Source: CAYVFM01 sp964546375 (GTDB lineage: Bacteria > Gemmatimonadota > Gemmatimonadetes > Palauibacterales > Palauibacteraceae). From it: a stretch of DNA of 23,671 bases. Every line of letters begins with the position of its first letter. Positions within the stretch are counted from its first letter, which is position 1. The notes under the pieces are model-generated. The model did not search any database, was not told the origin of the DNA, and saw only the letters and a program-made list of their open reading frames with translations. Below, piece by piece: positions 14,790 through 21,438 of the stretch. The translations under genes and the position numbers were made by a program. The stretch is from NCBI GenBank assembly GCA_964546375.1, contig CAZJJO010000024.1, forward strand, positions 1-23,671, written 5' to 3'.

Positions 14790-15167
14790 TCAGACCGCGA
14801 ACGAGCTTCCGCACCCGCAGCCGCCGGTGGCGTTCGGGTTGTCGAAGGTGAACCCGGAGCCCTGGAAGCTCTCGGTGTAGCCGATGTGGGTGCCCTCCAG
14901 GTACTGGGCGCTGAAGGGGTCCACGAACAGCCGGACGCCGCGCGTCTCCAGGAGGATGTCGTCCTCCTCCGCCTCGTCCTCCAGCGTGAGGCTGTACTCG
15001 AAGCCCGAGCACCCGCCCGGCACCACGGCGACCCGGAGGCCGACCACCTCGTCCTCGATCCCCTCCTCGGACAGGAACTTGCCGACCTCCTCGGCGGCGG
15101 TCTCCGAGAGGGTGATCTCCAGCTCCTCGGCGCCCGAGGCTTCGGCCTGCCGTGCGGTGGTCTCCAT
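14790..15167 (-). CDS. erpA: A-type iron-sulfur carrier (ErpA/IscA family)
   Basis: A-type carrier that delivers Fe-S clusters to apoproteins. The 125-aa protein has a polar N-terminal lead (1-16) and a HesB-like domain with the three ligand Cys: C53 in PGGCSGFEY, and C117 and C119 in the C-terminal GGCGCGSSF. It is strongly acidic, with the run EDEAEEDD around residues 63-70. ATG 15167 is preceded by GGGAGT. It sits between trxB (upstream, 171-nt gap containing a hairpin and a candidate promoter) and the MBL operon (separated by a hairpin), so it may form its own unit. ErpA, IscA and SufA cannot be separated with confidence; no isc/suf genes are nearby. A likely client in this window is the Nth cluster. 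Confidence 0.87.
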   Translation of the reverse strand: METTARQAEASGAEELEITLSETAAEEVGKFLSEEGIEDEVVGLRVAVVPGGCSGFEYSLTLEDEAEEDDILLETRGVRLFVDPFSAQYLEGTHIGYTESFQGSGFTFDNPNATGGCGCGSSFAV

Positions 15168-15229
15168 GGGGACTCCCTGGTCGTGGGTGCGTCGCGGGCG
15201 GCCGTCGCGGCCGTGGACCGCCCGATGCC

Positions 15230-15259
15230 ATCGTAGCCCCCGTCCCCCGGGGGCTGCAA
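15230..15259 (-). promoter_or_regulatory. candidate erpA promoter with a C5G5 palindrome in the spacer
   Basis: Minus-strand TTGCAG (15259-15254) and TACGAT (15235-15230) are 18 nt apart; matches to consensus are 3 and 4 of 6. The spacer contains the palindrome CCCCCGGGGG (15244-15253). The leader would be about 55 nt. Support is moderate to weak. Confidence 0.33.
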
Positions 15260-15294
15260 CCGGCGGCGGCCGGGGCCTCCCGGGATCGGCGGGG

Positions 15295-15330
15295 TCGGCC
15301 GCCCGGCTCCTACACCGCGGGGGCGGCCGA
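15295..15330 (-). terminator. 10-bp hairpin after trxB
   Basis: Perfect inverted repeat TCGGCCGCCC (15295-15304) and GGGCGGCCGA (15321-15330) with a 16-nt loop, starting 8 nt beyond the trxB stop. No T-tract follows, so it is either a U-less terminator or a 3'-end stem. Confidence 0.42.
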
Positions 15331-15338
15331 AGGTCGGC

Positions 15339-16376
15339 TCAGCGCGGGGCCCCGGTCCGGCCGGCGGCGGCCGCCGCGGTCCCGGTCTCCTCTTCCTTCG
15401 CCTCGTCCTCGAGCTCGGCCAGGTACTTCTCGGCGGCGAAGACGGCCGTGGTGGCGTCCCCGACGGCGGTGGTGATCTGCCGGACGAGCTGCGAGCGGAC
15501 GTCGCCGGCCACGAACAGGCCCGGGATCGAGGTCCGCATGTCGCGGTCGGTGACCAGGTGGCCGCCCGCGTCGTGCTCGATGTGCTCGTCCAGGATGTCG
15601 GTGTTCGGGTGGAACCCGATGAAGATGAAGACCCCGGTGACCGGCAGCTCCTCGGTCTCGTCCAGCTCCTCGACCCCGTAGTCCTCGGTGGTGCGCACCT
15701 TCCGCAGCTTCAGCGACGTGACGCCCTCCTCCTCGTCGCCGCGGATCTCCTCCACCACCCGGTTCCAGTGGATCTCGGCCTCGTCCTCCTCGACCTTCTC
15801 CATGAGCCGGTCCTCCAGGACCGCCTGGGCGCTGAAGTGGTCGCGGCGGTGGACGACGTGGACCTTCTCGGCGTAGCGGGTGAGGAAGGTGCCCTCCTCC
15901 ACGGCCGAGTCGCCGCCCCCCACCACCGCGATCGTCTCGCCCTTGAAGAAGGCGCCGTCGCAGATGGCGCAGTAGCTGACCCCCTTGCCCTGGTAGGCCT
16001 CCTCGCCGGGCACGCCCAGCCGGCGGGGCTCGCCGCCGGCGGTGAAGATCAGGGCCGGGGCCCGGTAGAGGTCGTCGCCGTCGGTCTCCACCTCGAAGCC
16101 GCCGTCCTCGTCCCGGCGGATCGAGGTGACCTCGGCGCGGGTGACGCCGACGCCGAACCGCTCGGCGTGCTCGGCCATCTCCTGCGCCATCTCCATCCCG
16201 CCCCACTCCTGCATCCCGGGATAGTCGTCGACCATGTCGGTCAGCAGGAGCTGGCCGCCGGGCATCCCCTTCTCCAGGAGAACGGCGTCCATCTCGGAGC
16301 GGCCGGCGTAGAGGGCTGCGCACAGCCCGGCGGGGCCGGCGCCGACGATGATCATCTCGTGCTCGTGGGTGGCCAT
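15339..16376 (-). CDS. trxB: thioredoxin-disulfide reductase
   Basis: FAD/NADPH enzyme that reduces thioredoxin in the cytoplasm. The 345-aa protein has the FAD loop IIVGAGPAGLCAALYAGR and MPGGQLLLTD. The redox-active disulfide is C136/C139 in YCAICDG (CAIC instead of the common CATC). The NADPH loop is VVGGGDSAVEEG with HVVHRRDHF. The C-terminal FAD site shows GLFVAGDVRS and the Gln-Ile-Thr-Thr-Ala-Val-Gly-Asp segment. It is about 25-30 aa longer than usual, because of a Glu/Ala-rich tail after AAEKYLAELEDEA. It is markedly acidic. ATG 16376 follows the PHP gene by 19 nt, so the two are likely co-transcribed. No thioredoxin gene is in view. An RsrA-type sigma module lies upstream on the same strand; trxB is a classic target of such modules. 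Confidence 0.93.
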   Translation of the reverse strand: MATHEHEMIIVGAGPAGLCAALYAGRSEMDAVLLEKGMPGGQLLLTDMVDDYPGMQEWGGMEMAQEMAEHAERFGVGVTRAEVTSIRRDEDGGFEVETDGDDLYRAPALIFTAGGEPRRLGVPGEEAYQGKGVSYCAICDGAFFKGETIAVVGGGDSAVEEGTFLTRYAEKVHVVHRRDHFSAQAVLEDRLMEKVEEDEAEIHWNRVVEEIRGDEEEGVTSLKLRKVRTTEDYGVEELDETEELPVTGVFIFIGFHPNTDILDEHIEHDAGGHLVTDRDMRTSIPGLFVAGDVRSQLVRQITTAVGDATTAVFAAEKYLAELEDEAKEEETGTAAAAAGRTGAPR

Positions 16377-16395
16377 CGGGTGGTCGCTCCCGCGT

Positions 16396-17283
16396 TCAGG
16401 CGTCGTCGCTCGCGCTCGTCCCGGATCCTTCCCTGCCGGCGGCCGCCCGCTCCAGCCGGTCCATCCAGGCCGCCGGCACCGACTCGGCGCCCAGGGGCGC
16501 CCGGTCGGCGTCCGGCCCGTGCCAGTCGGAGCCGCCGCTGCGCAGCAGCTCGAGCTCGTCGGCCAGCTCCTCCAGCCGGCGGCGGACGTCCGGGTGGTTC
16601 GAGGGGTGGCGCACCTCCACCCCGTCCAGCCCCTCGGCCGCCCAGCGCCGGATCTCCTCGGGCCCGTGGTGCCAGCCGGGGTGGGCGAGCACCGACACGC
16701 CCCCGGCGCCCCGGATCAGCTCGAAGACCGAGGCCGGGGGCGTCGGACGCTTCTCCACGTAGGCCGGGCCGTCGCGGCCCAGCCAGCGGTCGAACACCTC
16801 CCGCTCGCTCTCCGCCTCTCCCGTGCGGACCAGCGCCCGCGCCACGTGGGCCCGGGTGGGGACGCCGTCGCCGGCCTCCCGCTCCACGTCCCGGTACTCC
16901 AGTGAAACGCCGAGGCCCCGGAACCGTTCCACGATCTCGCGGGCGCGCTCCTCCCGGTGCTCCCGGTACTCCCGGAAGAACCGGGCCAGGTCCGGATCGG
17001 AGGGATCGAACCCGTAGGCCAGGACGTGGACGGAGCGCCCCGGCTCGTTGGCCGACAGCTCCGCCCCGACCAGGAAGCGCAGGCCCCGCCGCCGGGCCTC
17101 CTCGCGGGCCTCCCCGACCCCCGCCACCGTGTCGTGGTCGGTGAGGGCGACCCCGGCCAGCCCCTCGTCCGCGGCCCGACGGACCACCTCGGCCGGGGCG
17201 ACGGTGCCGTCCGAGGCGGTGGAGTGCAGGTGGAGGTCGACGGCGGCCTCGTCCGGACCGGGCCCGGGGCTCTCCGCGCTCAC
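16396..17283 (-). CDS. PHP phosphoesterase, YciV-like
   Basis: A 295-aa PHP-domain phosphoesterase with the architecture of YciV/RNase AM and 3',5'-nucleoside bisphosphate phosphatases. The metal motifs are DLHLHSTASDGT (H18, H20), TDHDTVAG, VGAELSA (Glu), HVLAYGFDP, VLAHPGWH and GSDWHG. The large helical insert (about 95-185; contains RFFREYREHREERAREIVER and PTRAHVARALV) is the family hallmark. Characterised relatives remove the 3'-phosphate from pAp or degrade short 5'-monophosphate RNA. The start is GTG at 17283 and lacks a good Shine-Dalgarno. It lies 19 nt upstream of trxB. Confidence 0.87.
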   Translation of the reverse strand: MSAESPGPGPDEAAVDLHLHSTASDGTVAPAEVVRRAADEGLAGVALTDHDTVAGVGEAREEARRRGLRFLVGAELSANEPGRSVHVLAYGFDPSDPDLARFFREYREHREERAREIVERFRGLGVSLEYRDVEREAGDGVPTRAHVARALVRTGEAESEREVFDRWLGRDGPAYVEKRPTPPASVFELIRGAGGVSVLAHPGWHHGPEEIRRWAAEGLDGVEVRHPSNHPDVRRRLEELADELELLRSGGSDWHGPDADRAPLGAESVPAAWMDRLERAAAGREGSGTSASDDA

Positions 17284-17371
17284 GGCCGCCGCCCGCGCCG
17301 CGGACGGCCCTGCGGCGGCCCGGCCTCCAACGCGCCCGCGCGATCCTCCGGCCGTCCGGCGAGCACGCCGA

Positions 17372-17617
17372 TCAGCCGTAGCCGTGCGGAAAGTCCATGG
17401 AGCTCGCGGCCCGGAACAGCTCCTCCAGCTCCCGCTCCGAGAGCGCCTCCAGGTCCTCCGGGCCGGAGACGCGCTCCTCCTCCACCTCCACCACCCGGTA
17501 GGGGCGCTGGTCGCTGGTGGTCGGGAAGAAGACCACCGCCCGGACGCCGGGCCCGGGGGGCTCCTGGCTGAGGCGGATCTTCCAGCGGTCGCCGTCGATG
17601 CGGATCGTGCGGGCCAT
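17372..17617 (-). CDS. 81-aa hypothetical protein
   Basis: A small protein that I do not recognise. MARTIRIDGDRWKIRL and VRAVVFFPTTSDQRPYRVVE look like beta strands, followed by an acidic helical part (LEALSERELEELFRAA) and the ending MDFPHGYG. No Cys, signal peptide or membrane helix is present. The ATG has GGAG 5 nt upstream. It lies between mntR (61-nt gap with a hairpin) and the YciV-like PHP gene (88-nt gap), all on one strand. Strong codon bias and a good start support a real gene; the role is unknown. Confidence 0.68.
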   Translation of the reverse strand: MARTIRIDGDRWKIRLSQEPPGPGVRAVVFFPTTSDQRPYRVVEVEEERVSGPEDLEALSERELEELFRAASSMDFPHGYG

Positions 17618-17647
17618 CCTGGCTCCGTGGGTCGGGGTCGTCGACCG

Positions 17648-17666
17648 GACGCCCGGAGGGGGCGTC
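17648..17666 (-). terminator. 7-bp hairpin after mntR
   Basis: GACGCCC (17648-17654) and GGGCGTC (17660-17666) form a perfect stem with a 5-nt loop, 11 nt after the mntR stop. There is no T-tract. It may attenuate read-through into the 81-aa gene. Confidence 0.4.
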
Positions 17667-17677
17667 GCGGGCCGGTG

Positions 17678-18364
17678 TCAGAGGCGCTCCACCGAGATCG
17701 CCGAGGCCAGCTCCTCGTCGACGGTCCGGGCCTCGCCGCCCACGCGGACGGTGAGGCCCTCGACGGGGCCGTTCTCGCGGATCACCACCACCCGGGTGCC
17801 CGGGAACAGGCCGAGCGCGCCGGCCTCGCGCAGGCGCTCCGGGTCCTCGTCGGCCACCTCCCGCACCACCGCCGGCACCTCCTCCTGGACCTCGGTCAGC
17901 CGCGTGATGGGCCGCTCCTCGATGTCGCCCTCCGCGCTGGGGATGGGCGAGCCGTGCGGGTCGAAGGACGGGTCGCCCATGGCCCCGGCCATCCGGTCGA
18001 TCAGATCGTCCGAGGCGGCGTGCTCCAGCCGCTCGGCCTCGGCGTGGACGCCGTCCCAGGTGTAGCCGAGCTGCTCGATCAGGTACGACTCGATCACCCG
18101 GTGGCGGCGGATGATCCGCAGCGCCGCCGACTCGCCCTCCTCGGTCAGGCGGACCCCGTAGTAGGGCACGTGCTCGACCAGGTCCTGCTCGGCCAGGCTC
18201 TTCACCATGTTGGTGACCGAGGCGGCCGACCGGCCGAGCTCGTCGGCCAGCTCCGAGGTCGAGACCGAGGAGCCCGTGGTCTGCTGCAGCTTGTAGATCG
18301 CCTTCAGGTAGTCCTCGGCCGCCCGGCTGGGCTCGGCGTCGGAGGACCGGGCGCAGGCGGTCAT
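17678..18364 (-). CDS. mntR: DtxR/MntR-family metal-dependent repressor, Mn-type ligands
   Basis: A 228-aa three-domain repressor: winged helix (about 15-75), dimerisation/metal domain (about 80-150) and a C-terminal FeoA/SH3-like domain (about 155-228). In EDYLKAIYKL the position of DtxR Met10 is Asp18. In AERLEHAASD the position of DtxR Cys102 is Glu111, with E114 and H115 conserved. Asp and Glu at these two sites are what Bacillus MntR (D8, E99) uses for Mn2+, so manganese is the likely co-repressor despite the DtxR-like three-domain build. The ancillary ligands H88, E92 and H107 are also kept. ATG 18364 has GGAGG about 11 nt upstream. Two palindromes precede it, a possible autoregulatory site. 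No MntH or ABC manganese transporter is in view. An iron-responsive IdeR role is the alternative. Confidence 0.85.
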   Translation of the reverse strand: MTACARSSDAEPSRAAEDYLKAIYKLQQTTGSSVSTSELADELGRSAASVTNMVKSLAEQDLVEHVPYYGVRLTEEGESAALRIIRRHRVIESYLIEQLGYTWDGVHAEAERLEHAASDDLIDRMAGAMGDPSFDPHGSPIPSAEGDIEERPITRLTEVQEEVPAVVREVADEDPERLREAGALGLFPGTRVVVIRENGPVEGLTVRVGGEARTVDEELASAISVERL

Positions 18365-18380
18365 CGGCCCGTCCCCCTCC

Positions 18381-18427
18381 GCCCGCCGGCCCCGTCGCCG
18401 GCGGGCTCGCCGACCCGGCACGCCGGG
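18381..18427 (-). promoter_or_regulatory. two stacked palindromes upstream of mntR
   Basis: A 10-bp perfect stem (GCCCGCCGGC 18381-18390, GCCGGCGGGC 18397-18406, 6-nt loop) directly abuts the mntR Shine-Dalgarno. Seven bases away is CCCGGC-AC-GCCGGG (18414-18427). They may terminate the M42 transcript, gate mntR translation, or act as a repressor site. Confidence 0.4.
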
Positions 18428-18455
18428 CCCCCGCCGGCCGCCGCCCCGCGTCCCG

Positions 18456-19526
18456 TCACGTCGGCAGGAAGCCGGTCTCCGGCTCCATCGCCGCCAGCAG
18501 CTCGGCGATCAGCTCGGCGGCCTGCTCCACGTCGCCGGTGGAGACCGTCTGGTTGGGGGTGTGCATGTAGCGGTCGGGGATCGAGACCACCGCCGTCGCC
18601 ACGCCCGCCCCGGTGGTGAAGATGGCGTCGGCGTCGGTCCCGGTGGTCGAGGGGGCGGCCAGCACCTGGTAGGGGATGTCCGCGGCCCGGGCGGCCTCCA
18701 CCAGCCGCTCGAACAGCAGCGGGTTCACGACCGATCCCCGGCTCAGCACGGGCCCCTCGCCCAGCTCGACCAGGCCGTGCTCGGTCCGCTCGACCGAGGG
18801 GTGGTCGGTGGCGTGGGTGACGTCGATCACCACGGCGGCGTCCGGCTCCAGCCCGAAGGTGCTCGTGGAGGCCCCGCCGCCGGTCTTGTAGCTGATCTCC
18901 TCCTGGGTGGTGGCCACCGCCACGCCGTGGACCTCCGTCCCCTTCTCGGCGGCCCGGCGCAGCGCCTCCAGCGCCACCAGCGCCCCCAGCCGGTCGTCGG
19001 CCGACCGGGCCGCCACCCGCCCGTTGGCCATCTCGAGGCGGTCGGACCGGACGACGGCGACGTCGCCCACCGAGACCCGCTCGCGGGCCTCGTCGCCGTC
19101 CTCGGCCCCGATGTCGATCCACAGGTCCTTCAGGTCGACCGCGTCGCTCCGCTCCTTGCGGTCGATCAGATGGATGGCCTTCCAGCCGATGACACCGTTC
19201 ACCGGGCCGTCCTCGGTCAGGATGTCCACCCGCTGGCCCACCAGCACCTGGGGGTCCCATCCCCCCACGCCCTTGAGGTAGAGGAAGCCGTCGTCGTCCA
19301 CGTGGTGGACCATGAGGCCGATCTCGTCGATGTGGCCGGCCAGCATGACCCGGGGCGACCCCCCCTCGCCCACCTCGGCGAAGCTGTTGCCGTGGACGTC
19401 CAGCCAGACCCGGTCGGCGAAGGCCTCGGCCGCGTCCCGCCAGACCCGGCCCGCCTCCCGCTCGTGGCCCGAGGGCCCCCGGACCTCCAGCAGCCGCTCC
19501 ATCAGCTCCCGCGTGCGACGCTTCAT
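18456..19526 (-). CDS. M42-family metallo-aminopeptidase
   Basis: A 356-aa cytoplasmic dimetal peptidase of the FrvX/PepA (TET aminopeptidase) family, which trims short peptides as a large oligomer. The metal and catalytic residues are H65 and D67 in AGHIDEIGLMV, D177 in SADDRLG, E209/E210 in TTQEEI, D235 in DVTHATD and H322 in PDRYMHTP. The family motif ALDDR reads SADDR here, and the Gly after QEEI is Ser. Length is normal. ATG 19526 lies 34 nt after the anti-sigma stop, and the mntR gene follows 91 nt downstream. Some M42 proteins act as endoglucanases by old annotation; the peptidase call is preferred. Confidence 0.9.
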   Translation of the reverse strand: MKRRTRELMERLLEVRGPSGHEREAGRVWRDAAEAFADRVWLDVHGNSFAEVGEGGSPRVMLAGHIDEIGLMVHHVDDDGFLYLKGVGGWDPQVLVGQRVDILTEDGPVNGVIGWKAIHLIDRKERSDAVDLKDLWIDIGAEDGDEARERVSVGDVAVVRSDRLEMANGRVAARSADDRLGALVALEALRRAAEKGTEVHGVAVATTQEEISYKTGGGASTSTFGLEPDAAVVIDVTHATDHPSVERTEHGLVELGEGPVLSRGSVVNPLLFERLVEAARAADIPYQVLAAPSTTGTDADAIFTTGAGVATAVVSIPDRYMHTPNQTVSTGDVEQAAELIAELLAAMEPETGFLPT

Positions 19527-19560
19527 CCGATTCCCCCCTGTCTCGCTCGGCCGCCGGGCC

Positions 19561-19866
19561 TCATCCGGCCGCCTCCAGGCTCGCCTCGATCCGCTCCCGC
19601 AGGGCGCCGGTGCCGTCGGCGCTCAGCCCCTTCTCGCGGAGGCCGTCCAGGAAGCGCCGCTCCAGGTCGAAGCGCCGGTGGCACCGCCCGCAGGCCTCCA
19701 GGTGCTCGTCGATCCGCTCCCGCGCCGGCGGCGGCAGCTCCCCGTCCAGGTACTCGTGGAGCCGGTCCCGCGCCTCCCGGCAGCCGTCGTCCCCGGTCGA
19801 CGCCGGGGCCCCGGGTCCGCCCCGGTCCCCGTCGCCGCCGGCCGGGGGAGGCGTCGGGTCCCTCAC
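19561..19866 (-). CDS. zinc anti-sigma factor, RsrA-like (ZAS)
   Basis: A 101-aa soluble anti-sigma factor. After a disordered Pro/Gly-rich N-terminus (1-27) the ZAS domain has C29, H55, C59 and C62. These spacings (26, 4, 3) equal those of RsrA of Streptomyces (C11, H37, C41, C44), and HEYLDGEL and the C-terminal LRERIEASL also resemble RsrA. In RsrA, oxidation of this zinc site releases SigR under disulfide stress. There is no membrane helix, so it should respond to cytoplasmic signals. The GTG start overlaps the sigma stop as GTGA. RsrA's extra N-terminal His7 has no counterpart. The comparison is from memory; a non-redox ZAS protein is possible. Confidence 0.83.
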   Translation of the reverse strand: MRDPTPPPAGGDGDRGGPGAPASTGDDGCREARDRLHEYLDGELPPPARERIDEHLEACGRCHRRFDLERRFLDGLREKGLSADGTGALRERIEASLEAAG

Positions 19867-20429
19867 GCCGCCCGCCTCGCCTCGCGGGCGCGCCGGAGGA
19901 GCTCCCCGCGCAGCCGGCGCCGGGCGGCGAACAGCCGCGCCCTGGCCGTCGCCTTCGGGACCTCCAGCACGTCGGCCAGCTCGCGGTAGCCCAGGCCCTC
20001 CAGGTCGGCCAGGACCAGCGGCACCCGAAGCTCCGGGTCCAGGGCGTCGACGGCCCCGGCGACCTCCTCGTCGGCGAGCCGCTCGAGGAAGCCCGGCTCC
20101 GGGTCCAGGCCCTCCGGGATCTCGTCCGTCTCGCCCCCCTCCGGGCGGGCGCCTCCCGCCCCCGTGCCGGCCCGCGCGTCCCGCCCCCGCTCCAGGAACC
20201 CGTCCAGGAAGCGCTCCCGCAGGAAGGTGATCGCCCACGACCGCACGTCGGTCCCCACCTCGAAGTGCTCCCACGCCCCCCGGGCCTCGAGGACCGCCTC
20301 GCGGACCAGCTCCTCGGCCCGGTCCCGGTCTCCGCCGGTGAGCCGGAGCCCGAGCGCGTGCAGCACCTCCAGGTGGGGCAGGACCGCCTCCCGGAACTCG
20401 GCGAGCTTCTGGTTCTCCGAATCGGCCAT
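19863..20429 (-). CDS. ECF sigma factor, SigR/RpoE-like
   Basis: A 188-aa extracytoplasmic-function sigma factor. Region 2 (about 18-80) has LTGGDRDRAEELVREAVLEA and VRSWAITFLRERFLDGFL. A long Gly/Glu-rich linker (about 82-112) leads to region 4 (about 125-176) with LDPELRVPLVLADLEGLGYR and ATARARLFAARRRLRGEL as the -35-binding helix-turn-helix. ATG 20429 is chosen because homology starts soon after it. The 5' side is pyrimidine-rich with no Shine-Dalgarno, so it may be leaderless or coupled to the lipoprotein 43 nt upstream. The anti-sigma gene overlaps its stop. Together with the RsrA-type partner it probably controls thiol or oxidative stress genes. Confidence 0.88.
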   Translation of the reverse strand: MADSENQKLAEFREAVLPHLEVLHALGLRLTGGDRDRAEELVREAVLEARGAWEHFEVGTDVRSWAITFLRERFLDGFLERGRDARAGTGAGGARPEGGETDEIPEGLDPEPGFLERLADEEVAGAVDALDPELRVPLVLADLEGLGYRELADVLEVPKATARARLFAARRRLRGELLRRAREARRAA

Positions 20430-20472
20430 GGACGCGGGGAGGGGTGAGGAGCCGGACGACGGCGGGGTTAGG

Positions 20473-21303
20473 CTACGGCCGCGAACCGGGGGAGGCAAGG
20501 TCGCCCTCGGGCGGCTCGAACAGCGAGTCCTCCAGCGGCGGATTCACCCAGACGTCGTCGATCCGCAGCTCCTTCGTCCGCCGGCCCGACCGGTCCACGT
20601 AGCGCCGCACCCCCACGTAGGTGAGCGGGCCGGCGCGGGTGAAGTCGCGCCAGAGCGTCCGCGTCCGCTCGTCGGCCCCCGCCTCGCGGTAGTGGACCGC
20701 CTCGGGCCAGGGGTCCTCGTCCAGGAATCGGTAGTAGTAGCGGTCCCCCGGATGCTGGCCCACCTCGCCCCCGAAGCTCACCTCGACCTCCAGGCCCGAG
20801 TCGGCCGGCAGGCCGCGGGCCGCCAGGTTCACGCCGGGATCGCGGAGCTTCCAGGGCAGGCCGATCCAGTAGTAGACGTCGCGGCCCACGTACTCGGCCT
20901 CCGCCGCCGCCGGATGGTCCGGGGCGAGGGGACGCCCGTTGAGCGCGGCCCAGGCCGTGTCGCCGGCGAAGACCTGGACGTAGAGGCCCTCCGCCTCGGG
21001 CCGCTCGATGCGGGAGAGGAACCCGGAGGCCGTCTTCCGGATCTCCACCCGCCGGGGGCGCATCCAGTCCACCGCCCCGGTCGAGTCGTAGAGCACGGTG
21101 GTCACCGTGTAGCGGAGGGTCCGGACGTCCTCCCAGGCCGAGGGCCCGCCGGCCGCCCGAATCCAGGCGCCGACGGCCGAGTCGGCCGGGGAGGCGGAGC
21201 TCCCGGCGTCCCCGCCGGGCGAGGCCGCGCCCTCGCCGCCCTCCCCGCCGCACGCGGCGGCCAGGCAGAGGGCGACGACGGCGACCAGGGCTCGGCTCCG
21301 CAT
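20473..21303 (-). CDS. lipoprotein of unknown function
   Basis: A 276-aa lipoprotein precursor with a signal peptide ending in LCLAAAC (lipidation at C18), then a Gly/Ser-rich spacer (19-45). The mature part is beta-strand rich, with the recurring pattern of outer-membrane lipoprotein carriers: LRYTVTTVLYDSTG, RRVEIRKTASGFLSRIE, DTAWAALNGRPL, DVYYWIGLPWKLRDPGVNL and LTYVGVRRYVDRSG. It resembles LolA/LppX-like or DUF6503-type domains, but I cannot name it. ATG 21303 has GGAGG 6 nt upstream. It lies just before the sigma factor on the same strand and ends 43 nt before it, so it may be co-transcribed. Confidence 0.8.
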   Translation of the reverse strand: MRSRALVAVVALCLAAACGGEGGEGAASPGGDAGSSASPADSAVGAWIRAAGGPSAWEDVRTLRYTVTTVLYDSTGAVDWMRPRRVEIRKTASGFLSRIERPEAEGLYVQVFAGDTAWAALNGRPLAPDHPAAAEAEYVGRDVYYWIGLPWKLRDPGVNLAARGLPADSGLEVEVSFGGEVGQHPGDRYYYRFLDEDPWPEAVHYREAGADERTRTLWRDFTRAGPLTYVGVRRYVDRSGRRTKELRIDDVWVNPPLEDSLFEPPEGDLASPGSRP

Positions 21304-21410
21304 GGCTTCCCTCCGATCGAGGACCGGGGCCGGGGGACGCTTCCGACGGGGCGCTCGACCCGCTCCCGGCTTCAAGTCCCGTGCCCGGGCTCGGGCCGCC
21401 CCGGCGGCGA

Positions 21411-21438
21411 CGCGCTACTTCTCGCGCGCTACTTCTCG
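21411..21438. repeat. 14-bp perfect tandem duplication over a stop codon
   Basis: CGCGCTACTTCTCG occurs twice head to tail (21411-21424 and 21425-21438). The second copy contains the stop codon (TAG at 21431-21429) and last codons of the sulfurtransferase; the first copy lies just past it. Confidence 0.9.

Noticed and set aside
8020..15236. Very long plus-strand open frames (over 1,200 codons at 8020-11745 and 11439-15236)
   Set aside because: They lie antisense to well-supported genes, and their products are His/Pro/Arg/Gly-rich with no domains. Long shadow frames are expected opposite genes with extreme third-position GC.
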